Origin: Stutzerimonas decontaminans | GTDB taxonomy: Bacteria; Pseudomonadota; Gammaproteobacteria; Pseudomonadales; Pseudomonadaceae | DNA length: 64,000 nucleotides | Direction of reading: 5' to 3' | NCBI RefSeq assembly: GCF_000661915.1 | Contig: NZ_CP007509.1 | Location: 2,311,501 to 2,375,500 of the forward strand | In this document: positions 48,096 through 61,053 of the stretch, piece by piece | Numbering within the stretch: the stretch's first letter is position 1 | Layout of the letters: each line of letters begins with the position of its first letter | Made by a program: the position numbers and the translations under genes | Notes under the pieces: generated by a model | What the model was told of the DNA's origin: nothing | Seen by the model: the letters and a program-made list of their open reading frames with translations, nothing else | Databases searched by the model: none

Positions 48096-49019
48096 ATGCC
48101 AGCAAAACGCAAAAGCACCGAACGATCGCAGGTTGGCGGCATCGGCATCAGCAACCCGCAGCGGGTGATCGACGAGGCAAGCGGCACCACCAAGATCGCC
48201 CTCGCCGAATACTACCTGTCGGTCGCCGACTGGCTGGTGCCACATCTGGCAGGGCGACCACTGTCGATTGTCCGAGCGCCGGAGGGCATCGGGGGTGAGA
48301 GTTTCTTCCAGCGCCATTGCGGCCGACTGAAGATGCCGCATATGCGCGCGCTGCCCAAGGGCCTGGACCCGGAGCATGCGCGGCTGATCCAGGCGGACAA
48401 CATCACGGCGGTGCTCGAAGCGGTACAGATGGGCAGCGTGGAGTTCCACACCTGGAATGCGCGCAGCGACCGTATCGAACGGCCGGACCGGGTGATCTTC
48501 GATCTCGATCCCGACCCTGCGTTGCCCTGGACGAGCATGGTCGAGGCTACTGAGCTGACCCTGGCGCTGCTGGACGAGCTGGGGCTGCGCGCATTTCTCA
48601 AGACCAGCGGCGGCCGCGGCATGCATGTGGTCGTGCCTATCGAGCGACGGCACGACTGGGATTGCGTGCGCAGCTTCGCGCGCTCGGTGACGGAGCGTCT
48701 GGCGCGGGAATCGTCAAAGCTGATCGTAGACAAGATGGGCCCGCAGAATCGCGTCGGGCGCATCTTCGTCGACTACCTGCGAAACCAGAAGGGCGCCAGC
48801 ACCGTCGCCGCGTATTCCGTGCGCGCACGGCCCGGGCTCGGCGTGTCGCTGCCGGTGAGCGTGGAGCAGGTGCGTCGTCTGGAAGGCGCCGATCAGTGGC
48901 GGTTGGGCAACGTCAGGGATTACCTGAACGAACGCAGCGATGATCCATGGGCCGACTACGGCAACACCCGCCAGCGGCTGGGACGGGAGCTGCTCGATCG
49001 GTTGCGCGAGGGCGGGTAG
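48096..49019 (+). CDS. Stand-alone LigD-type polymerase domain (NHEJ primase/polymerase)
   Basis: A 307-residue protein corresponding only to the polymerase (PolDom, archaeo-eukaryotic-primase-like) part of LigD. The catalytic metal-binding pair is Asp136/Asp138 in RVIFDLDPDPALPW; KTSGGRGMHVVVPI and RIFVDYLRNQKGASTVAAYS are further family motifs. It begins KRKSTERSQVGGIGISNPQR, resembling the linker that precedes PolDom in full LigD proteins. The phosphoesterase and ATP-dependent ligase domains are missing; no ligase frame exists upstream because ku ends 11 nt before. It could be a dedicated polymerase partner of Ku or a remnant of a split LigD. A ligase must be supplied from elsewhere for end joining. 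Confidence 0.88.
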   Translation: MPAKRKSTERSQVGGIGISNPQRVIDEASGTTKIALAEYYLSVADWLVPHLAGRPLSIVRAPEGIGGESFFQRHCGRLKMPHMRALPKGLDPEHARLIQADNITAVLEAVQMGSVEFHTWNARSDRIERPDRVIFDLDPDPALPWTSMVEATELTLALLDELGLRAFLKTSGGRGMHVVVPIERRHDWDCVRSFARSVTERLARESSKLIVDKMGPQNRVGRIFVDYLRNQKGASTVAAYSVRARPGLGVSLPVSVEQVRRLEGADQWRLGNVRDYLNERSDDPWADYGNTRQRLGRELLDRLREGG

Positions 49020-49368
49020 GCGGTCGCTGTACAGTGAATAGCTGGACTACTCGATGGGGTGTTTCGCTGCCTCCGCAAAAGCGGACCCAGCCCGCTTAAG
49101 GAGACCTTCGCCTGCAGCGAAGGGCGTCGGAAACTCGCTTCAACGCTCAAAGGCTCGCGCCGGGGACGGCCTCCTACAAAGTCAGTCCCTGCACCTGCGC
49201 GCTCATGTAGAAGGAGCACCCTGGCGGCGAGGCGCGACGAAAGCGCGCCTTGATCCCGAATGGCTCGCACCCCCGGCGGTAGAGCCGCCCGTCATCCAAT
49301 CTGAACCTCTGCCAGCCGGACTCAGTCGACCTACTAGTTGGGTCGAGCATTAATGGCAGGAGATACCG
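49020..49368. repeat. Non-coding region with hairpins and inverted REP-like sequences
   Basis: A 349-nt gap with no convincing gene. It holds several stem-loops: tccgc-aaaa-gcgga (49072-49085), ccttcgc-ctgca-gcgaagg (49105-49123) and aggcgcg-acgaaag-cgcgcct (49230-49250). On the minus strand, tgtaggaggccgtccccggc (ending near 49159) and on the plus strand tgtagaaggagcaccctggc (from 49206) look like two diverged copies of one element facing each other. This layout is typical of Pseudomonas REP pairs. A dyad tcgacc / ggtcga (49326-49346) lies just before the fdnG ribosome site. Confidence 0.4.
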
Positions 49369-52300
49369 ATGACGGTACGAGTATCCCGGCGGCAGTTTCT
49401 CAAGTTCGGCGCCGCCGGATTGGGTGCTTCCAGCATGGCGATGATGGGATTCGCCCCGCAGGAGGCGCTGGCCTCCGTGCGTCATTTCAAACTGACTGGT
49501 GCCAAGGTCACCCGCAACATCTGCACCTACTGTTCGGTCGGCTGCGGGATGTTGCTGTACGCGCGCGGCGACGGCGCGATCAACAGCCACGACCACATCT
49601 TCCATGTCGAGGGCGACCCGGATCACCCGGTCAGTCGCGGTTCGCTCTGCCCACGCGGCGCCGGTGTGCTCGATTTCATCAAGAGCGATTCGCGAGTGCG
49701 CTACCCGCAGGTGCGCGAGCCAGGCACAGACGAGTGGAAGCGCATCAGCTGGGACGAGGCGCTCGACCGCATCGCCCGCCTGATGAAGGACGACCGCGAC
49801 CGCAACTTCGAGACCCACGACGACGAGGGGCTGCTAGTCAATCGCTGGATGACCACCTCGATGGTCGCGGCCTCCGCCTGCACCAACGAGACGGCGTACC
49901 TGACGCAGAAGATCTCCCGGGCGCTGGGCATTCTCAAACTCGACAACCAGGCGCGCGTCTGACACGGACCGACGGTGGCAGGTCTTGCCCCTTCGTTCGG
50001 TCGCGGTGCCATGACCAACAGCTGGGTCGACATCCGCAATGCGAACATCATTCTGTCCATGGGCGGGAATTCGGCCGAAGCGCATCCGGTGGGCTTCCGC
50101 TGGGTCATGCAGGCCAAGGAGCGTAGCGATGCGATCCTTATCTCCATCGACCCGCGCTACAACCGCACCACCGCGGTGGCGGACTATCACGCCTGGATTC
50201 GCACCGGGACCGATATCGTCTTCCTTGGCGGGCTGATCAGCTACCTGATCGAGAACGACCGCTACGCCCACGAATACGTGCTGCACTACACCGATGCGGC
50301 GCACCTGGTGCGTGAAGGCTTCGAGTTCAACGACGGGCTGTTCACCGGCTACGACGAGGAACGCCACCAGTACGACAAGGCCACCTGGAACTTCGATCTG
50401 GACGAGCAGGGCTTCGTCCGTCGCGACGAAACGCTGCAGCACCCGCGCTGCGTATTCCAGATGATGCGCAAGCATTACAGCCGCTACACGTTGGAAATGG
50501 TCGAGCGAGTCTGTGGCATGCCGCAAGCCAAGGTCCTGCAGCTCTGGGAACTGCTGGCGCAGAGCGCGGCGCCGGACAAGACCATGACCATCCTCTATGC
50601 CCTGGGCTGGACCCAGCACTCCATCGGCGCGCAGATGATCCGCACCGGCGCCATGGTCCAGCTGCTGCTGGGCAACATGGGCATGCCGGGCGGCGGGGTG
50701 AACGCGCTGCGCGGTCACTCCAACATCCAGGGGCTGACCGATATCGGCTTGCTGTCCAACCTGCTGACTGGCTACATGACGCTGCCTGCAGCTGGCGCGC
50801 AGAACTACGACGACTACATCAAGCAGAAGATCCGTCAGCCGCGGCTGCCCAACCAGGTGTCGTACTGGAAGCACTACGAGCGCTTCTTCGTCAGCATGAT
50901 GAAGGCGTTCTACGGCGATGCCGCCACGGCGGAGAACAACTGGTGCTACGACTGGTTGCCGAAGCTGTCCGAGCCGCTGTACGACGTGCTCTACGCCGTC
51001 AACGACATGACCAAGGGCAAGATGACCGGCGCCTTCTGCCAGGGCTTCAACATCCTCGCCGCGTTCCCGAACAAGGCCAAAGTGCTGGATGGCCTGTCGA
51101 AGCTCCAGTGGCTGGTGGTCATGGACCCGCTGGCCACCGAGACCGGCGAGTTCTGGAAGAACCACGGCGAGTTCAACGACGTCGACCCGAGCCAGATCCA
51201 GACCGCGGTGTTCCGCCTGCCGACCACCACCTTTGCCGAGGACGACGGCTCGATCACCAACAGCTCGCGCTGGCTGCAGTGGCACCACCAGGCCGCGCCG
51301 CCGCCCGGTGAGGCGAAGACCGACACGGCGATTCTCGCCGGGTTGTTCCATCGCCTGCAGAAGCTCTATCAGGAGGAGGGCGGCGCCTTCCCCGAACCGA
51401 TCCTCAACCTGACCTGGGACTACAGCGACCCGGCGCATCCCGCCGCGGCCGAGCTGGCCAAGGAATACAACGGCCGCGCCCTGGCGGACATCGAGGACCA
51501 GGGGCGGATCAACCGGCGCAAGGGCGAGCTGCTCAATGATTTCGGCGAGCTGCGTGCCGATGGCTCAACCTCCTGCGGCTGCTGGATCTACTCCGGCGCC
51601 TGGACCGAGCAGGGCAACATGATGGACCGGCGCGACAACTCGGACCCTTACGACATCGGCGTAACGCTCGGCTGGGCCTGGGCTTGGCCATTGAATCGGC
51701 GGATTCTCTACAACCGCGCCTCGGCACGCCCCGATGGCACGCCGTGGGACCCGAATCGCGCGCTGGTGTGGTGGAACGGCGAACGTTGGGTCGGTGCCGA
51801 CGTGCCTGACTACCCCGTTGCCGCGCCGCCGGAAGACGACGTCAAGCCGTTCATCCTCACCGAGAGCGGCACCGGGCATTTCTTCGCTAGCGAGTGGCTG
51901 GGCGAGGGGCCGTTCCCCGAGCACTACGAGCCGCTGGAATCGCCGATCCCCAATAACCCGCTGCACCCGAACAACCCGCTGGCGTATCACAACCCGGTGG
52001 CCCGGATATTCCCCGAGGATCGCGACACCTTCGGCACGTTCGAGGAGTTCCCGTATGCGGCCACCACCTACCGGCTCACCGAACACTTCCACTACTGGAC
52101 GACCCACGTGCTGCTCAACGCTATCGTCCAGCCGGAGAAGTTCGTCGAGATCGGCGAGGTGCTGGCCGGGGAGCTGGGAATCGCCGCGGGCGAGAAGGTG
52201 CGAGTGCGCTCCAAACGCGGGCATATCGATGCGGTGGCGGTGGTGACCAAGCGCCTGCGTCCGCTGCAGGTGGACGGGCGCACCGTGCATCAGATCGGTA

Positions 52301-52434
52301 TCCCGATCCACTGGGGCTTCACCGGCGTGGCCAGGAAGGCGCACCTGACCAACACGCTGACGCCCTTCGTGGGTGACGGCAACACCCAGACCCCGGAATT
52401 CAAGTCGTTCCTAGTGAACGTCGAGAAGCTATAG
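49369..52434 (+). CDS. fdnG: Formate dehydrogenase-N alpha subunit, selenocysteine-containing
   Basis: A 1021-residue molybdopterin enzyme when the in-frame TGA at 49960-49962 is read as selenocysteine 198. It oxidises formate to CO2 in the periplasm. A twin-arginine signal is present ([17 protein letters not shown]). The [4Fe-4S] cluster ligands are Cys52, Cys55, Cys59 and Cys94 ([13 protein letters not shown] and SLCPRGAG). The Sec context is [18 protein letters not shown], with a normal SECIS hairpin just after it. The C-terminal molybdopterin dinucleotide-binding domain ends [15 protein letters not shown]. It heads the operon fdnG-fdnH-fdnI-fdhE. Automated tools may split it into two pieces or call it a pseudogene. 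Start: AGGAGA upstream of the ATG. Confidence 0.95.
49960..49991 (+). promoter_or_regulatory. UGA selenocysteine codon and SECIS element in fdnG
   Basis: The TGA at 49960 is followed after 11 nt by a hairpin: outer GG / CC pair, a bulged T at 49976, then stem ggca / tgcc around the loop ggtct (49977-49989). The spacing, bulged U and G-containing apical loop match the E. coli fdhF and fdnG SECIS elements that bind SelB. The genome must therefore encode SelA, SelB, SelC and SelD. Confidence 0.9.
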
Positions 52435-52444
52435 GAGACGCCTG

Positions 52445-53383
52445 ATGCGAGGTGACCAGATCAACCTGCAGAACATCATCGCGCGTTCGGCGACTACCGA
52501 GCCTTCGCCGCAGATCCGCTCCGGCGGCGTGGAGAAGGTGACCAAGCTGATCGACGTGTCGGTGTGCATCGGCTGCAAGGCCTGCCAGGTGGCGTGCATG
52601 GAATGGAACGACCTGCGCGACGAGGTCGGCGAGTGCGACGGCACCTACAATGCCCCGCAGGACCTGACCCCGTCGTCGTTCGAGGTCATGCGCTTTTCCG
52701 AGTACGAGAACGAGGAGGGCGACCTGGAGTGGCTGATCCGCAAGGACAACTGCATGCACTGCGCCGAGCCGGGCTGCCTGAAGGCCTGCCCGTCGCCCGG
52801 TGCCATCGTGCAGTACGCCAACGGCATCGTCGACTTCAATTCCGAGCACTGCATCGGCTGTGGCTATTGCGTGGCCGGGTGCCCCTTCAACATCCCGCGC
52901 ATCTCGAAGAAGGACAACAAGGCCTACAAGTGCACGCTCTGTTCCGACCGCGTCTATCACGGTCTGGAGCCGGCCTGCGTGAAGAGCTGCCCGACCGGCT
53001 CGATCCAGTTCGGCACCAAGGAGCAGATGCTCGACTACGGCGCGCACCGGGTCGAGAAGCTCAAGGAGCGTGGCTTCGAGAACGCCGGCATCTACGACCC
53101 GGCCGGCGTCGGCGGCACCCATGTGGTGTACGTGCTGCAGCATGCCGACAAGCCGGAGATCTACAGCGGCCTGCCGAAAGACCCGCACATCAGCCCGACG
53201 GTGGAGCTGTGGAAAGGCGTGACCAAGCCGATCATGTCCGCGGTACTGGGCGTGTCGGTGCTGGCCGGGTTCTTCCACTACATGACCAAGGGGCCGAAGG
53301 AGGAACCGGAGGACGATCCCGATCCAGTGAAGGCGAACGCCGACCGCGAACAGGATCTGCGTGACGAGGAGCGGCGGCCATGA
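52445..53383 (+). CDS. fdnH: Formate dehydrogenase-N beta (iron-sulfur) subunit
   Basis: A 312-residue electron-transfer subunit with four [4Fe-4S] cluster motifs: [49 protein letters not shown] and [11 protein letters not shown]...[10 protein letters not shown] single C-terminal membrane helix ([16 protein letters not shown]) anchors it. It carries electrons from the alpha subunit to the cytochrome b subunit. It starts 10 nt after fdnG with a GGAGA site and overlaps fdnI by 4 bases (ATGA). Confidence 0.95.
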   Translation: MRGDQINLQNIIARSATTEPSPQIRSGGVEKVTKLIDVSVCIGCKACQVACMEWNDLRDEVGECDGTYNAPQDLTPSSFEVMRFSEYENEEGDLEWLIRKDNCMHCAEPGCLKACPSPGAIVQYANGIVDFNSEHCIGCGYCVAGCPFNIPRISKKDNKAYKCTLCSDRVYHGLEPACVKSCPTGSIQFGTKEQMLDYGAHRVEKLKERGFENAGIYDPAGVGGTHVVYVLQHADKPEIYSGLPKDPHISPTVELWKGVTKPIMSAVLGVSVLAGFFHYMTKGPKEEPEDDPDPVKANADREQDLRDEERRP

Positions 53384-54084
53384 GTCATTCCAACGTACGC
53401 AAGGGCATCCTGCGCTATGGCCCCTGGGCCCGGGCCAATCACTGGATCGTCGCGATCTGTTTCGTGCTGCTCACCCTGAGCGGACTGGCGCTGTTCTACC
53501 CAGCGTTCTTCGGCCTCACCGCGCTGTTCGGCGGGCCGGAGCCGACGCGCATCGTGCACCCGTACATCGGTGTGTTCATGACGCTGTTCTTCCTGATCCA
53601 GGCGGTGCGCTTCTTTCGCGCCAATCTTTTCCGCCGCTACGACGTGCAATGGGCGCGGCAGATCGGCGACGTGCTGTCCAACCGGGACGAGCGCCTTCCG
53701 CCGGTGGGGCAGAACAACGCCGGGCAGAAGCTGGTGTACTGGGTATTCCTGGCCACGGTGCCAGTGCTGCTGGTAACCGGTGTGGTGCTCTGGCGGCCCT
53801 GGGTGGCCAGTGAAATGCCGATCTGGGCGCTGCGCTGGGCGGCATTGATCCACGCGGTGACGGCCTTCGTCGCCATCCTCACGCTGATCATCCACGTCTA
53901 CTCAGCCATCTGGGTCAAGGGTTCGATCCGCGCGATGACCCAGGGCCGGGTCAGCCCGGCCTGGGCCCGGCATCACCACAAGCTCTGGTACGACGAGGTC
54001 ATGGCCGGCGACAAACGTGACGACGAGACGGCCTTGCCCCATCGCGAGCCCGGCGATGCCGCTGCGTCCAGAACCCGAACATGA
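53380..54084 (+). CDS. fdnI: Formate dehydrogenase-N gamma subunit (cytochrome b556)
   Basis: A 234-residue integral membrane cytochrome b with four predicted helices, including [53 protein letters not shown] and [20 protein letters not shown] (the His residues are candidate haem b ligands). It passes electrons to the quinone pool. The C-terminal tail is hydrophilic. It overlaps fdnH by 4 bases and is followed after 22 nt by fdhE. Confidence 0.94.
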   Translation: MSHSNVRKGILRYGPWARANHWIVAICFVLLTLSGLALFYPAFFGLTALFGGPEPTRIVHPYIGVFMTLFFLIQAVRFFRANLFRRYDVQWARQIGDVLSNRDERLPPVGQNNAGQKLVYWVFLATVPVLLVTGVVLWRPWVASEMPIWALRWAALIHAVTAFVAILTLIIHVYSAIWVKGSIRAMTQGRVSPAWARHHHKLWYDEVMAGDKRDDETALPHREPGDAAASRTRT

Positions 54085-54106
54085 CTGACCAACAAGGGAA
54101 TCGAGC

Positions 54107-55057
54107 ATGAAAGGAAAACGCGGCCCCGCGAGCCACGAATTCGGCAGCGCACCCACCACCATCATGGAACCGCCGCAGGTAGTCCTGCCGGACGACCAGC
54201 TGTTCAGCCGCCGCGCGCTGCGGCTGCGCGAGCTGATGGTCATGGTGCCGGCGCTGGACGAGTTTCTCGACTTCATGGCGCGCCTGGCGCAGGCCCAGCA
54301 CCAGGTCCTGAGTGGGCGCGAACCGTCCTGGCGTCCGGCGCCGGATGCCTTCGATCAGGCATTGGAGCATCGCATGCCGCCGCTGGGGTTTCGTGCGTTG
54401 AGCCGCGATCTGGACTGGCAGGGTGATCTGCGCGCAATCCTCGATGCGCTGGCGCTGCACGTCGGTGAGCGGCAGAGACCGCTGCTGCAAGCCCTGCGTG
54501 ACGCGAATGCCGATGCACTGCAGGCGATCGCCGAGGATGTACTGGAACAGCGCGCCGGCAGCGCCGAAACCCGCGGGCTGATGCCGCTGGTGGCAGCCGC
54601 GCTGCAGGTGGCCTGGGTGCGCCTGGCGGCGGCCTTGCCACGTCCGCCAGCGCAACCGCTGGCCGAGGCGCGGGCCTTGTGCCCCTGCTGCGGCTCGCCG
54701 CCCGTAGCGAGTGTGGTGCACAACGAACCCCATCGCAGTGGCGTGCGCTTTCTGCACTGCGCACTGTGCGCTACCGAATGGCATCTGGAACGAGTGAAGT
54801 GCAGCAATTGCGACACTGGTGGCCAGCTGGTCTACCTCGGACTTGATGATGAGCAGGGGCAGCCTTTCCTGCCGGTGCAGGCCGAAGCCTGTGGCGCCTG
54901 CGAGAGCTACCTGAAGATCGTTCTGCGCCAGTTGCAGGGTCGTGCCGATCCCGTAGCCGACGATCTCGCCAGCCTGCCACTGGACCTGCTGCTCGCCGAA
55001 GAGGGCCTATACGCCAGGAGTGGTTACAACCCGCTGCTGGTATTCGGCGAGCAGTAG
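54107..55057 (+). CDS. fdhE: FdhE, formate dehydrogenase maturation protein
   Basis: A 316-residue cytoplasmic protein needed to activate Tat-exported formate dehydrogenases. It is rubredoxin-like, with paired Cys motifs in the C-terminal half: CPCCGSPPVASVV, LHCALCATEWHLERVKCSNC and EACGACESYLK. These bind iron and interact with the alpha-subunit active site. The N-terminal half is helical. It is the last gene of the fdn operon, as in P. aeruginosa. Confidence 0.93.
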   Translation: MKGKRGPASHEFGSAPTTIMEPPQVVLPDDQLFSRRALRLRELMVMVPALDEFLDFMARLAQAQHQVLSGREPSWRPAPDAFDQALEHRMPPLGFRALSRDLDWQGDLRAILDALALHVGERQRPLLQALRDANADALQAIAEDVLEQRAGSAETRGLMPLVAAALQVAWVRLAAALPRPPAQPLAEARALCPCCGSPPVASVVHNEPHRSGVRFLHCALCATEWHLERVKCSNCDTGGQLVYLGLDDEQGQPFLPVQAEACGACESYLKIVLRQLQGRADPVADDLASLPLDLLLAEEGLYARSGYNPLLVFGEQ

Positions 55058-55066
55058 CCGCCGCGC

Positions 55067-55231
55067 TCAGCTGGGTTGCGGGTCGTCGGTATCCGCGACC
55101 GTCTGATTGCCGTAGGGCGAGCCGGGCTTGTTTTCGTCCAGCTCCTCGGCACAGGGCACCTGCGGCACATCGCCCGGTTTGTCGTGGACGATCGGATCGG
55201 GTTGCGGCACATCGGGGCGTGCATGAGTCAT
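55067..55231 (-). CDS. Small proline/aspartate-rich hypothetical protein
   Basis: A 54-residue acidic, proline-rich protein (MTHARPDVPQPDPIVHDKPG then DVPQVPCAEELDENKPGSPY). Support for coding is a GAGGAGA ribosome site 6-7 nt before the ATG at 55231 and biased composition; I recall similar short proteins in other pseudomonads. It has no signal peptide or membrane segment and one Cys. It converges on fdhE and is divergent from glgE. No function is assigned; the disordered character could suit a stress-induced protein. Confidence 0.6.
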   Translation of the reverse strand: MTHARPDVPQPDPIVHDKPGDVPQVPCAEELDENKPGSPYGNQTVADTDDPQPS

Positions 55232-55578
55232 GGCTGGTTCTCCTCTGTTCGACTGCCTGGGGCAGCGGCGGGGCGTTCTGCATTGAGGCACTTGGCGCGC
55301 CGGGGTTCCGCTCGGCCGTCGACCTGAACGACAGCCGGTTCGAACGCTGCCGACCAAGCTTTCGCGCACTCTCGACCTTTATCGGGAAGCTCTGTGGCGC
55401 CCACTCTGACCAGTCGCCGGAAGGGTTGGCTAACGAGCCCTGAAGGCTGAACTTTCCAAGGCCGGCTGGCTCGGAAGAAAGAGCCGACAAAACCGTACCG
55501 GTCGCCTCCCGAACCGCACGATAACGCATCCAGAGGCGGCTCGGGCCACCGAACCCATGCGCTTCAGGAGCCCTTTCG
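55232..55578. other. Intergenic region upstream of glgE
   Basis: A 347-nt gap between the divergent small gene and glgE. No further gene is supported. Its notable content is the AlgU/RpoE-like promoter listed separately. Confidence 0.6.
55449..55475 (+). promoter_or_regulatory. AlgU (RpoE-type) promoter candidate for glgE operon
   Basis: GAACTT (55449-55454), a 16-nt spacer, then TCGGA (55471-55475). This matches the pseudomonad AlgU pattern GAACTT-N16/17-TCTGA with one mismatch in the -10 element. It lies about 104 nt before the glgE ATG. Control by the envelope/osmotic stress sigma factor fits trehalose and glucan genes. Confidence 0.6.
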
Positions 55579-57591
55579 ATGAGTGATGCCCAGCCCAACG
55601 CGACGATCCACCCTCGACTCGAAGAAGCTCTGCAGATGCCCCGCATCGCCATCGAATCCACCTTGCCAGTGCTGGATGAAGGCCGCTTCGCCGCCAAGGC
55701 GGTCATTGGCCATCCGGTGGTGGTGACCAGCAAGATTTTCGCTGACGGCCATGACCAGCTGGCCGCCGCCGTGTGCTGGCGGGAAAAGGGCGAAAGCAAC
55801 TGGCGCCGCGCGCGGCTGAAGCTGCTCGGCAACGATGCCTGGCAGGGCCAATTCACGCCCACCCAGGTCGCCGAGCACGAGTTCGTCATCGAGGCCTGGT
55901 GGGACGTGTTCGAGAGCTACCGCTACGAGCTTTCGAAAAAACACACCGCCGGCGTGCCGGTGCATCTGGAACTGGAAGAAGGGCGTCTGCTGCTGGAAAA
56001 GGCCACCGCCCGCGCCCAGGGCGAAAATCGCGCGGTGCTTGATGATCTTGTCCATCGCCTCGGGTTGACGCATACCGACGATGAACGCGTGTCGCTGTTG
56101 CTCGCACCGGAGACGGCTGCGGCGATGGCTGCCGCAGACCCACGCGAGCACTGCAGCCGCAGCCCTGTGTACCCGCTGGATGTCGAGCGACCGCTGGCGC
56201 AGTTCGCCAGCTGGTATGAGCTGTTCCCGCGCTCGGAGACTGACGACCCCAGTCGTCACGGCACCTTCCGCGATGTGCACAAGCGCCTGCCGGCGATCCG
56301 CGACATGGGCTTCGACGTGCTGTATTTCCCACCGATCCACCCGATCGGTCGGCAGCACCGCAAGGGTCCGAACAACAGCCTGCACGCCGGACCGAACGAT
56401 CCGGGCAGTCCCTATGCCATCGGCAGTGAAGAGGGTGGCCACGACGCCATCCATCCGGAGCTCGGCACGCTGGATGATTTTCGCGAGCTGGTCGCCGCGG
56501 CGCGTGAGCATGGCCTGGAGATAGCCCTGGATTTCGCCATCCAGTGCTCGCAGGACCATCCCTGGCTGAAAGAGCACCCGGGCTGGTTCTCCTGGCGCCC
56601 GGACGGCACCATCAAATACGCCGAAAACCCACCGAAGAAGTATCAGGACATCGTCAACGTCGACTTCTACGCCGAAGACGCCACGCCCGATCTCTGGCTG
56701 GCACTGCGCGATGTGGTCTGGCACTGGGTGGAGCAGGGCGTGAAGGTGTTCCGCGTCGACAACCCGCACACCAAGCCGTTGCCGTTCTGGGAATGGCTGA
56801 TTGCCGATATCCGCGAGCGCGACCGCGACGTGATGTTCCTCTCCGAGGCATTCACTCGGCCGGGCATGATGGCGCGCCTCGGCAAGATCGGTTACAGCCA
56901 GAGCTACACCTACTTCACCTGGCGCAACACCAAGGCTGAGTTGAGCGAATACCTGACCGAACTGAACGAACCGCCGCTGCGCGATTGCTATCGGCCGAAC
57001 TTCTTCGTCAATACGCCGGACATCAACCCGTTCTTCCTGCAGGACTCTGGCCGCGCCGGCTTCCTGATTCGTGCGGCGCTGGCAACCATGGGCTCCGGCC
57101 TCTGGGGCATGTACTCGGGCTTCGAGCTGTGCGAGTCCGCCGCGATTCCCGGGAAGGAGGAATACCTCGACTCGGAGAAGTACCAGATCCGCGTCCGCGA
57201 TTACCACGCGCCGGGCAACATCATTGCCGAGATCGCCCAACTCAACCGTATTCGCCGGCAAAACCCGGCGTTGCAGACGCACCTGGGCTTCAAGGCTTAC
57301 GTGGCTTGGAACGACAACATCCTCTATTTCGGCAAGCGCACGCCCGATCTGTCGAACTTCATTCTGGTAGCTATCAGCCTTGATCCGCACAACGCGCAGG
57401 AAGCGCATTTCGAGCTGCCGCTGTGGGAGCTGGGCCTGCCGGACGATGCGCATACCCAAGGCGAGGACCTGATGAACGGCCACCGCTGGACCTGGTACGG
57501 CAAGACCCAATGGATGCGCATCGACCCTGCGCATTTGCCATTCGGTATCTGGCGCCTGACCGCGCAGCAGCCGGATCCGGACCTCAAGTAA
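55579..57591 (+). CDS. glgE: GlgE, alpha-1,4-glucan:maltose-1-phosphate maltosyltransferase
   Basis: A 670-residue GH13 subfamily 3 enzyme that transfers maltose from maltose-1-phosphate to the end of an alpha-glucan. The catalytic nucleophile is Asp394 in VFRVDNPHTKPLPFWEWL and the acid/base is Glu423 in VMFLSEAFTRP, at the same numbers as in Streptomyces GlgE. The N-terminal domain (RIAIESTLPVLDEGRFAAKA, EHEFVIEAWWDVFESYRYEL) and ANSLHAGPNDPGSPYAIGS-like loop (NNSLHAGPNDPGSPYAIG) are family marks. It is the first gene of glgE-treS/mak-glgB, 135 nt before treS. Confidence 0.95.
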   Translation: MSDAQPNATIHPRLEEALQMPRIAIESTLPVLDEGRFAAKAVIGHPVVVTSKIFADGHDQLAAAVCWREKGESNWRRARLKLLGNDAWQGQFTPTQVAEHEFVIEAWWDVFESYRYELSKKHTAGVPVHLELEEGRLLLEKATARAQGENRAVLDDLVHRLGLTHTDDERVSLLLAPETAAAMAAADPREHCSRSPVYPLDVERPLAQFASWYELFPRSETDDPSRHGTFRDVHKRLPAIRDMGFDVLYFPPIHPIGRQHRKGPNNSLHAGPNDPGSPYAIGSEEGGHDAIHPELGTLDDFRELVAAAREHGLEIALDFAIQCSQDHPWLKEHPGWFSWRPDGTIKYAENPPKKYQDIVNVDFYAEDATPDLWLALRDVVWHWVEQGVKVFRVDNPHTKPLPFWEWLIADIRERDRDVMFLSEAFTRPGMMARLGKIGYSQSYTYFTWRNTKAELSEYLTELNEPPLRDCYRPNFFVNTPDINPFFLQDSGRAGFLIRAALATMGSGLWGMYSGFELCESAAIPGKEEYLDSEKYQIRVRDYHAPGNIIAEIAQLNRIRRQNPALQTHLGFKAYVAWNDNILYFGKRTPDLSNFILVAISLDPHNAQEAHFELPLWELGLPDDAHTQGEDLMNGHRWTWYGKTQWMRIDPAHLPFGIWRLTAQQPDPDLK

Positions 57592-57726
57592 ATTCTCGAA
57601 TGCAGCGTCATTCCATGTCGAATCATATGGTTATGTGATTTTTATGATGTGGTTTCTCGTTGCAGTGCTGCCGTTGCCCGGTCATCGACCTGGCCGGGCC
57701 TTCACACCGCGACAGGAATGAAGAAC

Positions 57727-61045
<3,319 letters not shown>

Positions 61046-61053
<8 letters not shown>

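Noticed and set aside
49369..49962. A truncated formate dehydrogenase or pseudogene ending at the TGA
   Set aside because: The frame continues after the TGA with perfect family sequence, and a SECIS hairpin follows, so it is selenocysteine.
55564..57534. A 656-codon open frame antisense to glgE
   Set aside because: Shadow of glgE with no family resemblance and no ribosome site.
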